DNA from: Campylobacter jejuni
Lineage (GTDB): Bacteria > Campylobacterota > Campylobacteria > Campylobacterales > Campylobacteraceae
Reading direction: 5' to 3'
DNA length: 64,000 nucleotides
Assembly (NCBI RefSeq): GCF_002179165.1
Contig: NZ_NFNY01000012.1
Coordinates: 51,279-115,278 of the forward strand
Both the position numbers and the translations under genes were made by a program. Below are positions 39,862 through 48,637 of the stretch, one piece after another. The stretch's first letter is position 1, and every line of letters starts with the position of its first letter. The notes under the pieces are model-generated. The model did not search any database, was not told where the DNA came from, and saw only the letters and a list, made by a program, of their open reading frames with translations.

Positions 39862-40264
39862 GGTATTTAAAAACGGCATAAATTTTTAAGAATATGAAGT
39901 TTTGATAAGCAAAATGTGTTTTAATGATTAAATAATGTGAAAATCGTTCTTTGATTTTAGCTTGCTTTATTTTTTGCTTAATATACTTAACAAAAATTTT
40001 TATCTTTTATAGCTGTTTTTATATCGATTATTTGATTTTTTAATAAAAATTCAAATGTATTATAGTCTTAATGGGTTAAAAAAACTTATTCTTTATTGCT
40101 GTTATTGGCTTGAAAAGCTTTTTTAAGCTGATTATTATGTGTTATTTACTTATTATGATGTGAGATTGAGAAAGCAAAACCAAATTTACAAATAAAAATC
40201 TTGTTGTTTATATATTGCTTTAGATTTAATAAAGTAAAATAAACATTTAATTCAAGGAGTAAAA

Positions 40265-40468
40265 ATGCCTTTTGTGAATATACGTATTACCAAGGAAAAC
40301 AACGAGCCAACGGCGGAGCAAAAACAAGAGCTTATCAAAGGAGTTACCGAGCTTTTGGCGAAGGTTTTAAATAAAAACAAAGCCTCAACCGTTGTGATTA
40401 TCGATGAAATTTCCACAGATAATTATGGTTTAGGCGGAGAAAGTATCACAGAACTTAGAAAAAAATAA
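40265..40468 (+). CDS. 4-oxalocrotonate tautomerase-like protein
   Basis: A 67-residue tautomerase-superfamily protein. Pro2, which becomes the N-terminal catalytic base after Met removal, is present in MPFVNIRIT. The TVVIIDEI strand is typical, and the YGLGGES loop fits the DmpI-like branch. AAGGAG precedes the ATG. It stands alone after the long gap and before murC. I recall a close relative elsewhere on the C. jejuni chromosome, so this may be a second or relocated copy. Substrate unknown. Confidence 0.8.
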   Translation: MPFVNIRITKENNEPTAEQKQELIKGVTELLAKVLNKNKASTVVIIDEISTDNYGLGGESITELRKK

Positions 40469-40566
40469 CGCTAATTTTGCAGAGTTTTAAGAGCTTTTTT
40501 ATATTTTAGTTTTAGTAAAAAAATGTTAAAATTTAGCTTTTAATTTTGACAATACTTGAGGCAAAA

Positions 40567-41862
40567 ATGCAAAAAATTCATTTCATAGGTATAGGTGGTA
40601 TAGGAATTTCCGCACTAGCAAGATTTTTAAAAGAAAAAGGCTTTTTAATAAGCGGAAGCGATTTAAAGGAAAGTAAAATCACCAAAGATTTACAAAATGA
40701 GGGCGTGGAAGTAAAAATTCCACATCATAAAGATAATATTTTAGGAAAAGATTTGGTGATTTATTCCGCGGCAATTAAAGAGGAAAACCCCGAATTTAAA
40801 CACGCTAAAGAGCTTGGTATAAAATGCCTTTCAAGAAAAGAGGCCTTGCCACTCATCTTAGAAGATAAATGCGTTTTTGCAGTTGCTGGAGCACATGGAA
40901 AAAGCACGACTTCAAGTATTTTAGCATCTTTAATTCCTGATGCATCGGTGATCATTGGAGCGATTTTAAAAGAATTTGGATCTAATATGATCTATAAAGA
41001 AAGCAAAAATTTAATCTTTGAAGCCGATGAAAGCGACAGTTCTTTTTTAAATTCAAATCCATATTTAGCTATTGTTACAAACGCAGAAGCAGAGCATTTA
41101 GATCATTATGGAAATGAAGTTTGCAGACTTCACAAGGCTTATGATGATTTTTTAGATCTAGCTAAAATTCGCGTGATAAATGCAGAAGATGAGTATTTAA
41201 AAGAATATAAGCAAGATGCTATTCTGCTTTATCCTAGCAAAGATATTAAAAATTGCACGATGTGTATAGAAGATTTTAAGCCATATACGAGTTTTGAGCT
41301 TAAAAATTTTGGAAAATTTAGCGTTTTTGGTATGGGAGAGCATGTAGCAATCGACGCAGCTTTAGCGATTTTGGCTGCACTTAATTATGAAAATATAGAA
41401 AATATTAGGAAAAGATTAAAAAATTATCAAGGTATTAAAAAGCGTTTTGATATTTTACATGCTGATGAAACTTTAGCTCTTATTGATGATTATGGTCATC
41501 ATCCAACCGAGATAAAAGCCACGCTAAAAGCTGCAAAAGAATACGCAAGATTAGCAGGATATTCTAAAATTACAGCTATTTTTGAGCCTCATCGCTATAC
41601 GCGTTTGGCGGCGAATTTAAATGAATTCATTAAGGCTTTTGAAGGAGTCGATGAGCTTATAATTTTACCTGTCTATAGCGCAGGAGAAGAAAAAATCGAA
41701 CTTGATTTAAAAGCAGCTTTTCCTAAGGCTTTGTTTGTAGATGATATTAAAAGAGAAGGGAAATTTTTAGTCGCTTCTAAGGGGCAAGTTTTTGATAAAG
41801 GGCTTATCATTGGTTTTGGTGCAGGAGATATTAGTAATAAATTAAGGCAAAATAATGGGTAG
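40567..41862 (+). CDS. murC: UDP-N-acetylmuramate--L-alanine ligase
   Basis: Adds the first amino acid of the peptidoglycan stem peptide in the cytoplasm. The 431-residue Mur ligase has an N-terminal Rossmann region (HFIGIGGIGISALA), the P-loop AGAHGKSTTSS near residue 108, the NAEAEHLDHYG segment and DDYGHHPTEIKAT near 310. The ATG at 40567 has GAGGC upstream and is preferred to a TTG seven codons earlier. The end overlaps the next gene by 8 bp. Confidence 0.96.
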   Translation: MQKIHFIGIGGIGISALARFLKEKGFLISGSDLKESKITKDLQNEGVEVKIPHHKDNILGKDLVIYSAAIKEENPEFKHAKELGIKCLSRKEALPLILEDKCVFAVAGAHGKSTTSSILASLIPDASVIIGAILKEFGSNMIYKESKNLIFEADESDSSFLNSNPYLAIVTNAEAEHLDHYGNEVCRLHKAYDDFLDLAKIRVINAEDEYLKEYKQDAILLYPSKDIKNCTMCIEDFKPYTSFELKNFGKFSVFGMGEHVAIDAALAILAALNYENIENIRKRLKNYQGIKKRFDILHADETLALIDDYGHHPTEIKATLKAAKEYARLAGYSKITAIFEPHRYTRLAANLNEFIKAFEGVDELIILPVYSAGEEKIELDLKAAFPKALFVDDIKREGKFLVASKGQVFDKGLIIGFGAGDISNKLRQNNG

Positions 41863-42196
41863 GATATTTTTTTATATTTTTATAATTTTAATTTTAGCTT
41901 TAATTGCTTATGTGTTAAGAGAAAAACTTGGTTCTAAAACCAAGCCATTTTTTGGAATTTTACTTGTTTTGATGATTGTTTTTGCGGTATTTTATGAGAT
42001 GAAAAACATTAAAAAGTCAAATTTGGCACAAGAAATAATCGTAGCTTTTAATCAAGGAAAAGAAATAACTTGCAAAGATTTTAATGTAAGCAATAAGTAT
42101 TTTAATTACGAATTTGGCACAGGAAGTTTTGTTTCAAAAAATAATAATGAAAGTTTTAAATCCTTAATTATTGATGTTAGAAATTGCGAGCTTTAA
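41855..42196 (+). CDS. Small two-span membrane protein, unknown function
   Basis: A 113-residue protein with two hydrophobic segments (about residues 4-20 and 32-48) and a C-terminal soluble domain with two cysteines. It overlaps murC by 8 bp and its TAA directly abuts the mutS2 ATG. I recall a conserved integral-membrane hypothetical at this place in C. jejuni. No domain recognised. Confidence 0.75.
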   Translation: MGRIFFYIFIILILALIAYVLREKLGSKTKPFFGILLVLMIVFAVFYEMKNIKKSNLAQEIIVAFNQGKEITCKDFNVSNKYFNYEFGTGSFVSKNNNESFKSLIIDVRNCEL

Positions 42197-44395
42197 ATGA
42201 AAGAAGAATTGATTTCAAAGCTTGATTTAAATGGCTTTTTGGATGAGTTTAAAGCTCTTCTTGCAAGGGATAAAGATATATTTTTACAAGGTGATTTTCA
42301 TCTTCATTTTAAACGCATTAATGAGCTTTGCGAAGTAGAATTTCCAAGCCCGCCAGAGCTTTCAAATTTAGATACAGCTTTAGTGCATTTAAGCAAGCAG
42401 GGTGTTTTGCATTTGGATGAAATTTTTGAATTTGTGAAAATTTTCCGTTATTTTGAAAAACTCAAAAAGCTAAAATTTGGTAGTAATTTAAATTCTTGGC
42501 TTGAAAAAATCGAATTTGTAAATGGAATTTTAGAACTTTGTGAGAAATTTGATGAAAAAGGGGAATTAAAAGAAAGCCTAGATGAAAGACTTATAAACAT
42601 AAACACAGTTTTAAGACTTAAAAATGAATCAGTGGTAGCGGAGTTTAAAAAATATTGCTATACAAAATCTTTAATGCCTTATTTAATTGATACGCAAATT
42701 CATCTTATAAGTGGCCTTGAAGCCTTGCTTGTAAGGGGTGGATTTAATCACGCTATTAAAGCAAAGATTATTGGTAGAAGCAGTAGTGGTGGCTTTTATA
42801 TTGTGCCACTAAGCGTTGAAAATTTGCAAAGTGAAATAGAAAAATTAAAAAATCAAAAAGAAGAAATTTATTATGAATATGCTAAGAATTTCTCTACATT
42901 TTTGGCTAAAAATTTGCTTTTTTTGAAATTTATCAATAATGCTTTTGATTTAATCGATCATTATAGTGCTAGGGTAATGCTTGCCAAAGGAAAAGATTAT
43001 GAGTTTGTTATGTGTGAAAATAGCGATAAAATCGTGCTAAAAAATTTCGCCCATCCAGCTTTAAAGAATCCAAAAAGTGTAAGTTTAGATTTTAGCAAAC
43101 AGGTTTTAATCATCACAGGCGTAAATGCGGGTGGAAAATCCATGCTTTTAAAATCATTGCTAAGTGCGGCTTTTTTAGCCAAACATCTTTTACCGATGAA
43201 AATCAAAGCAGATGAAAGTAAAATCGGCACTTTTAAGGAATTTGACGCTATCATTGAAGATCCGCAAAATGTCAAAAACGATATCTCTACTTTTGCAGGA
43301 AGAATGCTGCATTTTTCTAAGCTTTTTTCTAGGAAAAATTTGCTTTTGGGTATCGATGAAATAGAGCTTGGAACAGATTTTGAAGAAGCGGCTTGTCTGT
43401 ATAGTGTAATGATTTCAAAACTTATTGAAAACAAGCTTAAAATCATCATCACAACACACCATAAACGCCTTGCTATGCTTTTGGCAAAAAACGAGCAAGT
43501 CGAACTTATCGCTGCTTTGTATGATGAAGAATTTTCAAGACCAAAATACGAGTTTTTAAAAGGAACTATAGGAAAATCCTATGCTTTTGAGACGGCTTTG
43601 CGCTATCAAATTCCACCAAATTTGGTTAAAGAAGCTAAAAAGCTTTATGGTGAAGATAAAGAAAATTTAGAAGAGCTTGTAGGGAAAAATATCAACCTTG
43701 AATTAGAACTTAAAGCAAAACTTCAAAGCGTGGAGAAAAAAGAGCAAAAAGTTGATGAAATTTTACTTTCTTTAAAAGATCAAAAAGAAAAAAATGAGCA
43801 AGAATTCCGCAATAGTTTAAGAAATTTAGAGCTTAAGTTTCACAAAGCCATAGAAGAAGCTAAAAAAGGCATAAATTTAAAAGATACTAAGGAAAAGCAA
43901 AGAAGCTTAAATAAAGCCAATGAGCTAAAAAAAGAAATTATTTTACCAAGTATGGAGCAAAATGAAGAATTACGCGTGGGCGATTTTGTAAAATATGAAA
44001 AAATTAAAGGTAAAATTGTAGGCATTTCAAAAAATGATGCAATGGTTGAAAGCGATGGTATCAAACTTCGCGTGCCTTTAAAGCTTCTTAAAAAAAGTGG
44101 CGTGATACCTAAAAAAGTGGTAAAAACAAGCATAAGTGTGAGTAGGCCAAGTAATTTAAGCGTGAGTTTGGATTTGCATGGGCTTAGAAGTGATGAGGCT
44201 ATCTCTAGGCTTGATAAATTTATTTCTGACGCTTTGATAGCGGGATTTGATGAAGTTTTAATTTATCATGGCATAGGCACAGGAAAACTTGCTTTTGCGG
44301 TAAGAGAATTTCTAAAAACACATAAAAGTGTGAAAAGTTTTAGCGACGCTCCTATAAATCAAGGCGGTTTTGGTGCTAAGGTGGTAAAACTATAA
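42197..44395 (+). CDS. mutS2: Endonuclease MutS2
   Basis: A 732-residue MutS-family ATPase without the mismatch-recognition domain. The Walker A GVNAGGKSMLLKS is near residue 310, the Walker B LLGIDEIELGTDFEEA near 390, and a long coiled coil (about 500-590) precedes a C-terminal Smr nuclease domain (LDLHGLRSDEA and YHGIGTGKL). MutS2 acts on branched DNA or stalled ribosomes in studied bacteria, and in H. pylori limits recombination. It starts immediately after the preceding stop. Confidence 0.93.
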   Translation: MKEELISKLDLNGFLDEFKALLARDKDIFLQGDFHLHFKRINELCEVEFPSPPELSNLDTALVHLSKQGVLHLDEIFEFVKIFRYFEKLKKLKFGSNLNSWLEKIEFVNGILELCEKFDEKGELKESLDERLININTVLRLKNESVVAEFKKYCYTKSLMPYLIDTQIHLISGLEALLVRGGFNHAIKAKIIGRSSSGGFYIVPLSVENLQSEIEKLKNQKEEIYYEYAKNFSTFLAKNLLFLKFINNAFDLIDHYSARVMLAKGKDYEFVMCENSDKIVLKNFAHPALKNPKSVSLDFSKQVLIITGVNAGGKSMLLKSLLSAAFLAKHLLPMKIKADESKIGTFKEFDAIIEDPQNVKNDISTFAGRMLHFSKLFSRKNLLLGIDEIELGTDFEEAACLYSVMISKLIENKLKIIITTHHKRLAMLLAKNEQVELIAALYDEEFSRPKYEFLKGTIGKSYAFETALRYQIPPNLVKEAKKLYGEDKENLEELVGKNINLELELKAKLQSVEKKEQKVDEILLSLKDQKEKNEQEFRNSLRNLELKFHKAIEEAKKGINLKDTKEKQRSLNKANELKKEIILPSMEQNEELRVGDFVKYEKIKGKIVGISKNDAMVESDGIKLRVPLKLLKKSGVIPKKVVKTSISVSRPSNLSVSLDLHGLRSDEAISRLDKFISDALIAGFDEVLIYHGIGTGKLAFAVREFLKTHKSVKSFSDAPINQGGFGAKVVKL

Positions 44396-44440
44396 AAATA
44401 AATCCTACAAAAACATTTATCTTTTTAAAGCATTTTATGC

Positions 44441-44446
44441 TAAACT
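44441..44446 (+). promoter_or_regulatory. Candidate extended -10 of the cobB operon
   Basis: TAAACT preceded by TGC (extended -10) 22 bp before the cobB ATG, in the 73-bp gap after mutS2. It could start the transcript running from the sirtuin gene through the thiazole cluster. Confidence 0.4.
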
Positions 44447-44468
44447 TTGAAAAATTCAAGGTTTAACA

Positions 44469-45161
44469 ATGAAAAACATAATGATATTAAGCGGAGCAGG
44501 CCTTAGTGCTCCAAGTGGATTAAAAACTTTTAGAGACAATGACGGACTTTGGGAAGAATACGATGTAATGGAGGTTTGTTCCGCAACAGGCTTTAGAAAA
44601 AATCCCAAAAAAGTGCTTGAATTTTACGATGAAAGAAGAGTGCAATTAAAAGATGTGAAACCAAATCACGCACATTTTAAAATAGCCGAGCTTAAAGAAA
44701 AACTAGGTAAAAATCTCTTTGTTGTTACGCAAAATGTCGATAATTTGCTAGAGCGTGCAGGGTGTAAGGATGTGATTCATTTGCATGGTTTTTTACCAGA
44801 ACTTCGTTGTTTAAATTGTGAAAATGTTTTTAATATAGGCTATGAAAAAATTGCAGATAAAAAATGCCCAAAATGCAAAAGTGATAATTTAAGGCACAAT
44901 ATCGTAATGTTTGAAGAACAAGCTCCTGCTTATGCTACGCTTTATTCTTTACTAAATCAAACTTCGTTATTTATTAGTATAGGCACAAGTGGAGCGGTTT
45001 TGCCGGTGGGACATTATGCATCAATGTGCGAAAAAAGCATTTTAAATATTTATGAAAAAGACGCAAATTTGCTTTCTTGTTTTGATAAAGCTTACATAGA
45101 AGATGTTATCAGTGCTATTGATAAAATCGAACAAGATATTTTGGGATTTTTAAATGATTGA
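44469..45161 (+). CDS. cobB: NAD-dependent protein deacylase (sirtuin, CobB-like)
   Basis: Removes acyl groups from lysines using NAD in the cytoplasm. The 230-residue protein has GAGLSAPSGLKTFR near residue 8, the TQNVDNLLERAG and HLHG motifs near 93-115, and four zinc cysteines (CLNC, CPKC). FYDERRVQL contains the Y-x-x-R pair that in CobB and SIRT5 accepts succinyl groups, so desuccinylase activity is likely too. It overlaps the LysE gene by 8 bp. Confidence 0.92.
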   Translation: MKNIMILSGAGLSAPSGLKTFRDNDGLWEEYDVMEVCSATGFRKNPKKVLEFYDERRVQLKDVKPNHAHFKIAELKEKLGKNLFVVTQNVDNLLERAGCKDVIHLHGFLPELRCLNCENVFNIGYEKIADKKCPKCKSDNLRHNIVMFEEQAPAYATLYSLLNQTSLFISIGTSGAVLPVGHYASMCEKSILNIYEKDANLLSCFDKAYIEDVISAIDKIEQDILGFLND

Positions 45162-45747
45162 GATTTTTTTAAGTGGTGTTTTGCTTGGTATGGCTGTTGC
45201 TGTGCCTTTTGGACCAGTAAATATTTTAATCTTAAATACTGCCTTAAAATCATTTAAAAATGCTTTACTTGTAGGTTTTGGTGCGTTTTGTGCAGATATG
45301 ATATTATTGATTTTTATAAGTTTTGGCGTGCTAAGTTTTGTTAATAATGAAATATTTCATAAAATTTTAGCCGTATTTGGATTTTTATTTCTAAGCTATA
45401 TGGTTTTTTTAATGCTAAAATCTAAAAAGAAAAATTTAAATTCAGAAGCTATTGATAAAATTCATCCTTTGAAATCTTTTGGCAAAGGCTTGTTTTTAAA
45501 TCTTACAAACCCTTATGTTATAGGATTTTGGATTAGTGCTTCAGGGCTTAGTTTGCAAAGCGAGAATTCTTTATTGTTACTTTGTGGTTTGATAGCTTTT
45601 ATTTTGTTTTGGGTATTTATTTTAGCTTTTTTTATTTCAAATTTTAAGTCATTTGTTAAAGAAAAGCATATATTTTATGTTAATATTTTTTCAGCAATTA
45701 TTTTAGAGTATTTTGCTCTTTCTTTATTATATAAAGCTTTTATTTAA
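45154..45747 (+). CDS. LysE/RhtB-family exporter
   Basis: A 197-residue inner-membrane protein with about six hydrophobic helices and the family start [23 protein letters not shown]; the [16 protein letters not shown] motif near residue 115 is typical. Such proteins export amino acids, but the substrate is not predictable. It overlaps cobB and lies 10 bp before dapE. Confidence 0.85.
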   Translation: MIEIFLSGVLLGMAVAVPFGPVNILILNTALKSFKNALLVGFGAFCADMILLIFISFGVLSFVNNEIFHKILAVFGFLFLSYMVFLMLKSKKKNLNSEAIDKIHPLKSFGKGLFLNLTNPYVIGFWISASGLSLQSENSLLLLCGLIAFILFWVFILAFFISNFKSFVKEKHIFYVNIFSAIILEYFALSLLYKAFI

Positions 45748-45757
45748 AGGGATAAAT

Positions 45758-46855
45758 ATGGAAGTAGTAGAAATTTTTAAAGAGTTGGTGAAGTTTAAGT
45801 CTATCACTCCAAATGATGATGGAGCATTAAATTATATAGCTATAGAGCTTAATGAATTTGAAGCTTTTTTTATTGATGAAGAAAATGTTAAAAATCTTTT
45901 ACTTACTAAAAAATTTGGCGATGAAAATGTGCATTTGGCTTTTGGAGGGCATGTGGATGTGGTACCTGCAGGAGAAGGGTGGAGTAGCAATCCTTTTATT
46001 CCTGTGGAAAAAGATGGATTTATTTATGCAAGGGGTGCACAAGATATGAAAAGTGGTGTTGCTGCCTTTGTAAGTGCTGCTAAAAATGCCAATCAATTCA
46101 AAGGTCGCTTATCGCTTATTCTTACTAGCGATGAAGAAGGGGAAGCAAAACATGGCACAAAGGCGGTTTTAGAATGGATGAAAGAAAGGGATATGTTGCC
46201 CAATTATGCAGTAGTGGCAGAACCTACAAGTGATAAAAAGTTTGGTGATACTATTAAAATAGGGCGTCGTGGATCTATTAATGGAAAGCTTTTAATCCGC
46301 GGAAAACAAGGGCACGCAGCTTATCCTGAAAAATGTATCAATCCTATACATAATTTTGCTCCCGCTTTAAAATTAATAGCCGGTTTTAATCTTGATCCTG
46401 GAACAGAACTTTTTTCTCCTTCAAAGATAGTGATTACTGATATTAGAGCGGGTATGGAGGTTTGTAATGTCACAGCAAATGATTTAAAATTAATGTTTAA
46501 TGTAAGAAATTCTCCAGATACAAATTTAGAAGATGTGCAAAACTATATAGAAAAAACTTGCGAAGGTTTAAATTATGAACTAGAGCTTAAGCAATCAAGC
46601 AATCCATTTTTGACTGATACTGGCAATAAAATCGTGCAAAAGCTTAATGAAAGCGTGCAAAAGATTATTTCTATAACTCCTGAGCTTAATACCAAAGGTG
46701 GCACAAGCGATGCAAGATATTTTGCAGAGTATGGCGTAAAGGTGGTAGAATTTGGCGTTTGCAATGATAGAATTCATGCTATTGATGAGAGAGTGAGTAT
46801 AGAAGAACTTGAAAAACTTTATCTTGTTTTTAAAGATTTGATAGAAAATTTTTAA
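45758..46855 (+). CDS. dapE: Succinyl-diaminopimelate desuccinylase
   Basis: Hydrolyses N-succinyl-diaminopimelate in lysine and peptidoglycan synthesis. The 365-residue M20 metallopeptidase family protein has [12 protein letters not shown] near residue 60, [11 protein letters not shown] near 88, [13 protein letters not shown] near 123 and the [13 protein letters not shown] segment near 315. The ATG at 45758 is preceded by AAAGGG; the frame upstream overlaps lysE and is rejected. Confidence 0.95.
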   Translation: MEVVEIFKELVKFKSITPNDDGALNYIAIELNEFEAFFIDEENVKNLLLTKKFGDENVHLAFGGHVDVVPAGEGWSSNPFIPVEKDGFIYARGAQDMKSGVAAFVSAAKNANQFKGRLSLILTSDEEGEAKHGTKAVLEWMKERDMLPNYAVVAEPTSDKKFGDTIKIGRRGSINGKLLIRGKQGHAAYPEKCINPIHNFAPALKLIAGFNLDPGTELFSPSKIVITDIRAGMEVCNVTANDLKLMFNVRNSPDTNLEDVQNYIEKTCEGLNYELELKQSSNPFLTDTGNKIVQKLNESVQKIISITPELNTKGGTSDARYFAEYGVKVVEFGVCNDRIHAIDERVSIEELEKLYLVFKDLIENF

Positions 46856-46864
46856 GGTTTTAAA

Positions 46865-47056
46865 ATGACAATCAATGGAGAAAAATTTGAACTTAAAGAA
46901 CTCAAATTTATAGACTTTTTAAAGCAAAAAGGTTTTAAAATAGAATTTATTGCTTTAGAATTAAATGGCGAAATTATCCCAAAAAGTGAATTTGATGGTT
47001 TAATTTTAAAAGAAAATGATAGAGCTGAAATTGTAAGCTTTGTAGGAGGTGGTTAA
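46865..47056 (+). CDS. thiS: Sulfur carrier protein ThiS
   Basis: A 63-residue ubiquitin-fold protein ending in GGG, whose C-terminal glycine is adenylated and thiocarboxylated to donate sulfur to the thiazole. The MTINGEKFELKE start and the VSFVGGG end fit the family. It follows dapE by 9 bp and overlaps thiF (TAATG). Confidence 0.93.
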   Translation: MTINGEKFELKELKFIDFLKQKGFKIEFIALELNGEIIPKSEFDGLILKENDRAEIVSFVGGG

Positions 47057-47856
47057 TGAGAATTAAATTCAATGGCAAAATGTGTGATACAAATTTCGCG
47101 AACACTTTAGAATTTTTTGAAAGTGTAAGCAAAAATGATAATGATGTATGGATAGTCAATGGTTTTGCGACAAGGGAAAAAATAGAATTAAGTGAAAATG
47201 ATGAACTTTTTTGTATAGAAAGAAATGCCCTGCCTCCAAAAGATGCGTTAGATGCAATGATGAGAGCAAGACACACTCCAAAACTTCATGATAAACTCAA
47301 AAAAGCAAGTGTGGCAGTTTGTGGCTTAGGTGGACTAGGATCTCATATAGCTATAAATTTGGCAAGAAGTGGGGTGGGCTTTTTAAAACTTATTGATTTT
47401 GATGTGATCGAACCTAGCAATCTTAACCGCCAAGCTTATCGCGTGAGTGATTTGGGTAAATTTAAAACCGAGGCTTTAAAAGAGCAAATTAGCGAAATAA
47501 ACCCTTATATCAGTACCCAAATTTGCACTCTAAAAATTGATGAAGAAAATTTGCCAAATTTATTTAAGGGTATTGATATAGTTTGCGAAGCATTTGATAG
47601 TGCACAGGCAAAAGCAATGCTAGCACAAAATTTTCACAAATTTTATAAAGATACAATTTTAATTTGTGCTTCAGGGCTTGCAGGATATGGTGATAGCAAT
47701 AGCATACAAACGAGAAAAATCGCAAAAAATTTCTATGTGTGCGGGGATTTAGTAAGCGGAGCTAAGGTTGGAAATGGCCTTATGGCGCCGCGTGTAAATA
47801 TTTGTGCAGGACATCAAAGCAACCTTGTTTTAGAGCTTTTGGCAAATAAGGAGTAA
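47056..47856 (+). CDS. thiF: ThiS adenylyltransferase ThiF
   Basis: An E1-like enzyme of 266 residues that adenylates the ThiS C-terminus. The first 70 residues form a ThiS-like extension, not part of the catalytic core. The ATP-binding GLGGLGSHIAINLARSGVG follows near residue 92, then DFDVIEPSNLNRQAY near 114. The zinc CxxC pairs found in many ThiF/MoeB proteins are not seen. Between thiS and thiG, so assignment as ThiF is firm. Confidence 0.9.
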   Translation: MRIKFNGKMCDTNFANTLEFFESVSKNDNDVWIVNGFATREKIELSENDELFCIERNALPPKDALDAMMRARHTPKLHDKLKKASVAVCGLGGLGSHIAINLARSGVGFLKLIDFDVIEPSNLNRQAYRVSDLGKFKTEALKEQISEINPYISTQICTLKIDEENLPNLFKGIDIVCEAFDSAQAKAMLAQNFHKFYKDTILICASGLAGYGDSNSIQTRKIAKNFYVCGDLVSGAKVGNGLMAPRVNICAGHQSNLVLELLANKE

Positions 47857-47858
47857 AA

Positions 47859-48635
47859 ATGCAAGAAAATTTAAAAAATGATAAATTAAAAATAGGAAAA
47901 TATGAATTTAACTCAAGATTTATTTTAGGATCAGGTAAGTATTCTTTAGGGCTTATAAAATCAGCCATAGAGGAAGCTAAAGCAGAGATTATTACTCTAG
48001 CTTTGCGTCGTGCAAATACAGGCGAAATTGAAAATATATTAGATTATATCCCAAAAAGCGTGACTCTTTTGCCCAATACTTCAGGAGCTAGAAATGCAGA
48101 TGAAGCCTTACGCATTGCTAGACTTTCAAGGGAACTTGGTTGTGGTGAGTTTATAAAGATAGAAGTTATAGGCGATAGTAAATATTTGCTACCGGATAAT
48201 TATGAGACAATTAAGGCTTGCGAGCTTTTAGCAAAAGATGGATTTACACCTTTGCCTTATATGCATGCTGATCTTTATGCGGCTAGAGCTATGCGTGATG
48301 CTGGAGCAGCGGCTATTATGCCTTTGGCAGCACCCATTGGAAGCAATAAGGGTTTGTGTGCTAAGGAATTTATACAAATTTTGCTAAATGAAATTAATTT
48401 ACCTATCATTGTAGATGCAGGTATTGGAAATCCTGCACAAGCTTGCGAGGCTATGCAAATGGGAGTGAGTGCAGTGATGGCAAATACAGCTATAGCTGAA
48501 GCAAAAGACATTGCTTTAATGGCTAAGGCATTTTCTTTGGCAATTAAGGCTGGCAGAGCAGGGTATTTAGCAGGTTTAGCAAGTGTTAGCGAAGCTAAGG
48601 CTAGTTCCCCACTTACTGGCTTTTTAAGGGATTAA
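47859..48635 (+). CDS. thiG: Thiazole synthase ThiG
   Basis: Builds the thiazole phosphate from deoxyxylulose phosphate, dehydroglycine and ThiS thiocarboxylate. The 258-residue TIM barrel has SRFILGSGKY near residue 20, LRRAN near 47, LPNTSGARNADEA near 70 and the phosphate-binding APIGSNKGL. The ATG follows thiF by two bases with AAGGAG. Confidence 0.97.
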   Translation: MQENLKNDKLKIGKYEFNSRFILGSGKYSLGLIKSAIEEAKAEIITLALRRANTGEIENILDYIPKSVTLLPNTSGARNADEALRIARLSRELGCGEFIKIEVIGDSKYLLPDNYETIKACELLAKDGFTPLPYMHADLYAARAMRDAGAAAIMPLAAPIGSNKGLCAKEFIQILLNEINLPIIVDAGIGNPAQACEAMQMGVSAVMANTAIAEAKDIALMAKAFSLAIKAGRAGYLAGLASVSEAKASSPLTGFLRD

Positions 48636-48637
48636 TT

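Larger units (their letters stand above)
39618..40264. other. AT-rich gap with one hydrophobic mini-ORF
   Basis: About 650 bp without a normal gene. In C. jejuni I recall a large sulfatase-type membrane protein gene at this position; it is absent here. The stretch holds a mini-ORF for a very hydrophobic peptide (39721-39795), a long RNA-type hairpin (39826-39861) and a minus-strand TATAAT (40059-40064). I see no homologue of a known gene in either direction. Confidence 0.5.

Noticed and set aside
40469..40566. Terminator between the tautomerase and murC
   Set aside because: There is a T run after AAGAGC, but no stem of useful length pairs with it.
42997..43452. 151-codon minus-strand frame opposite mutS2
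   Set aside because: Antisense shadow without ribosome-binding site; it lies across the MutS2 ATPase motifs.
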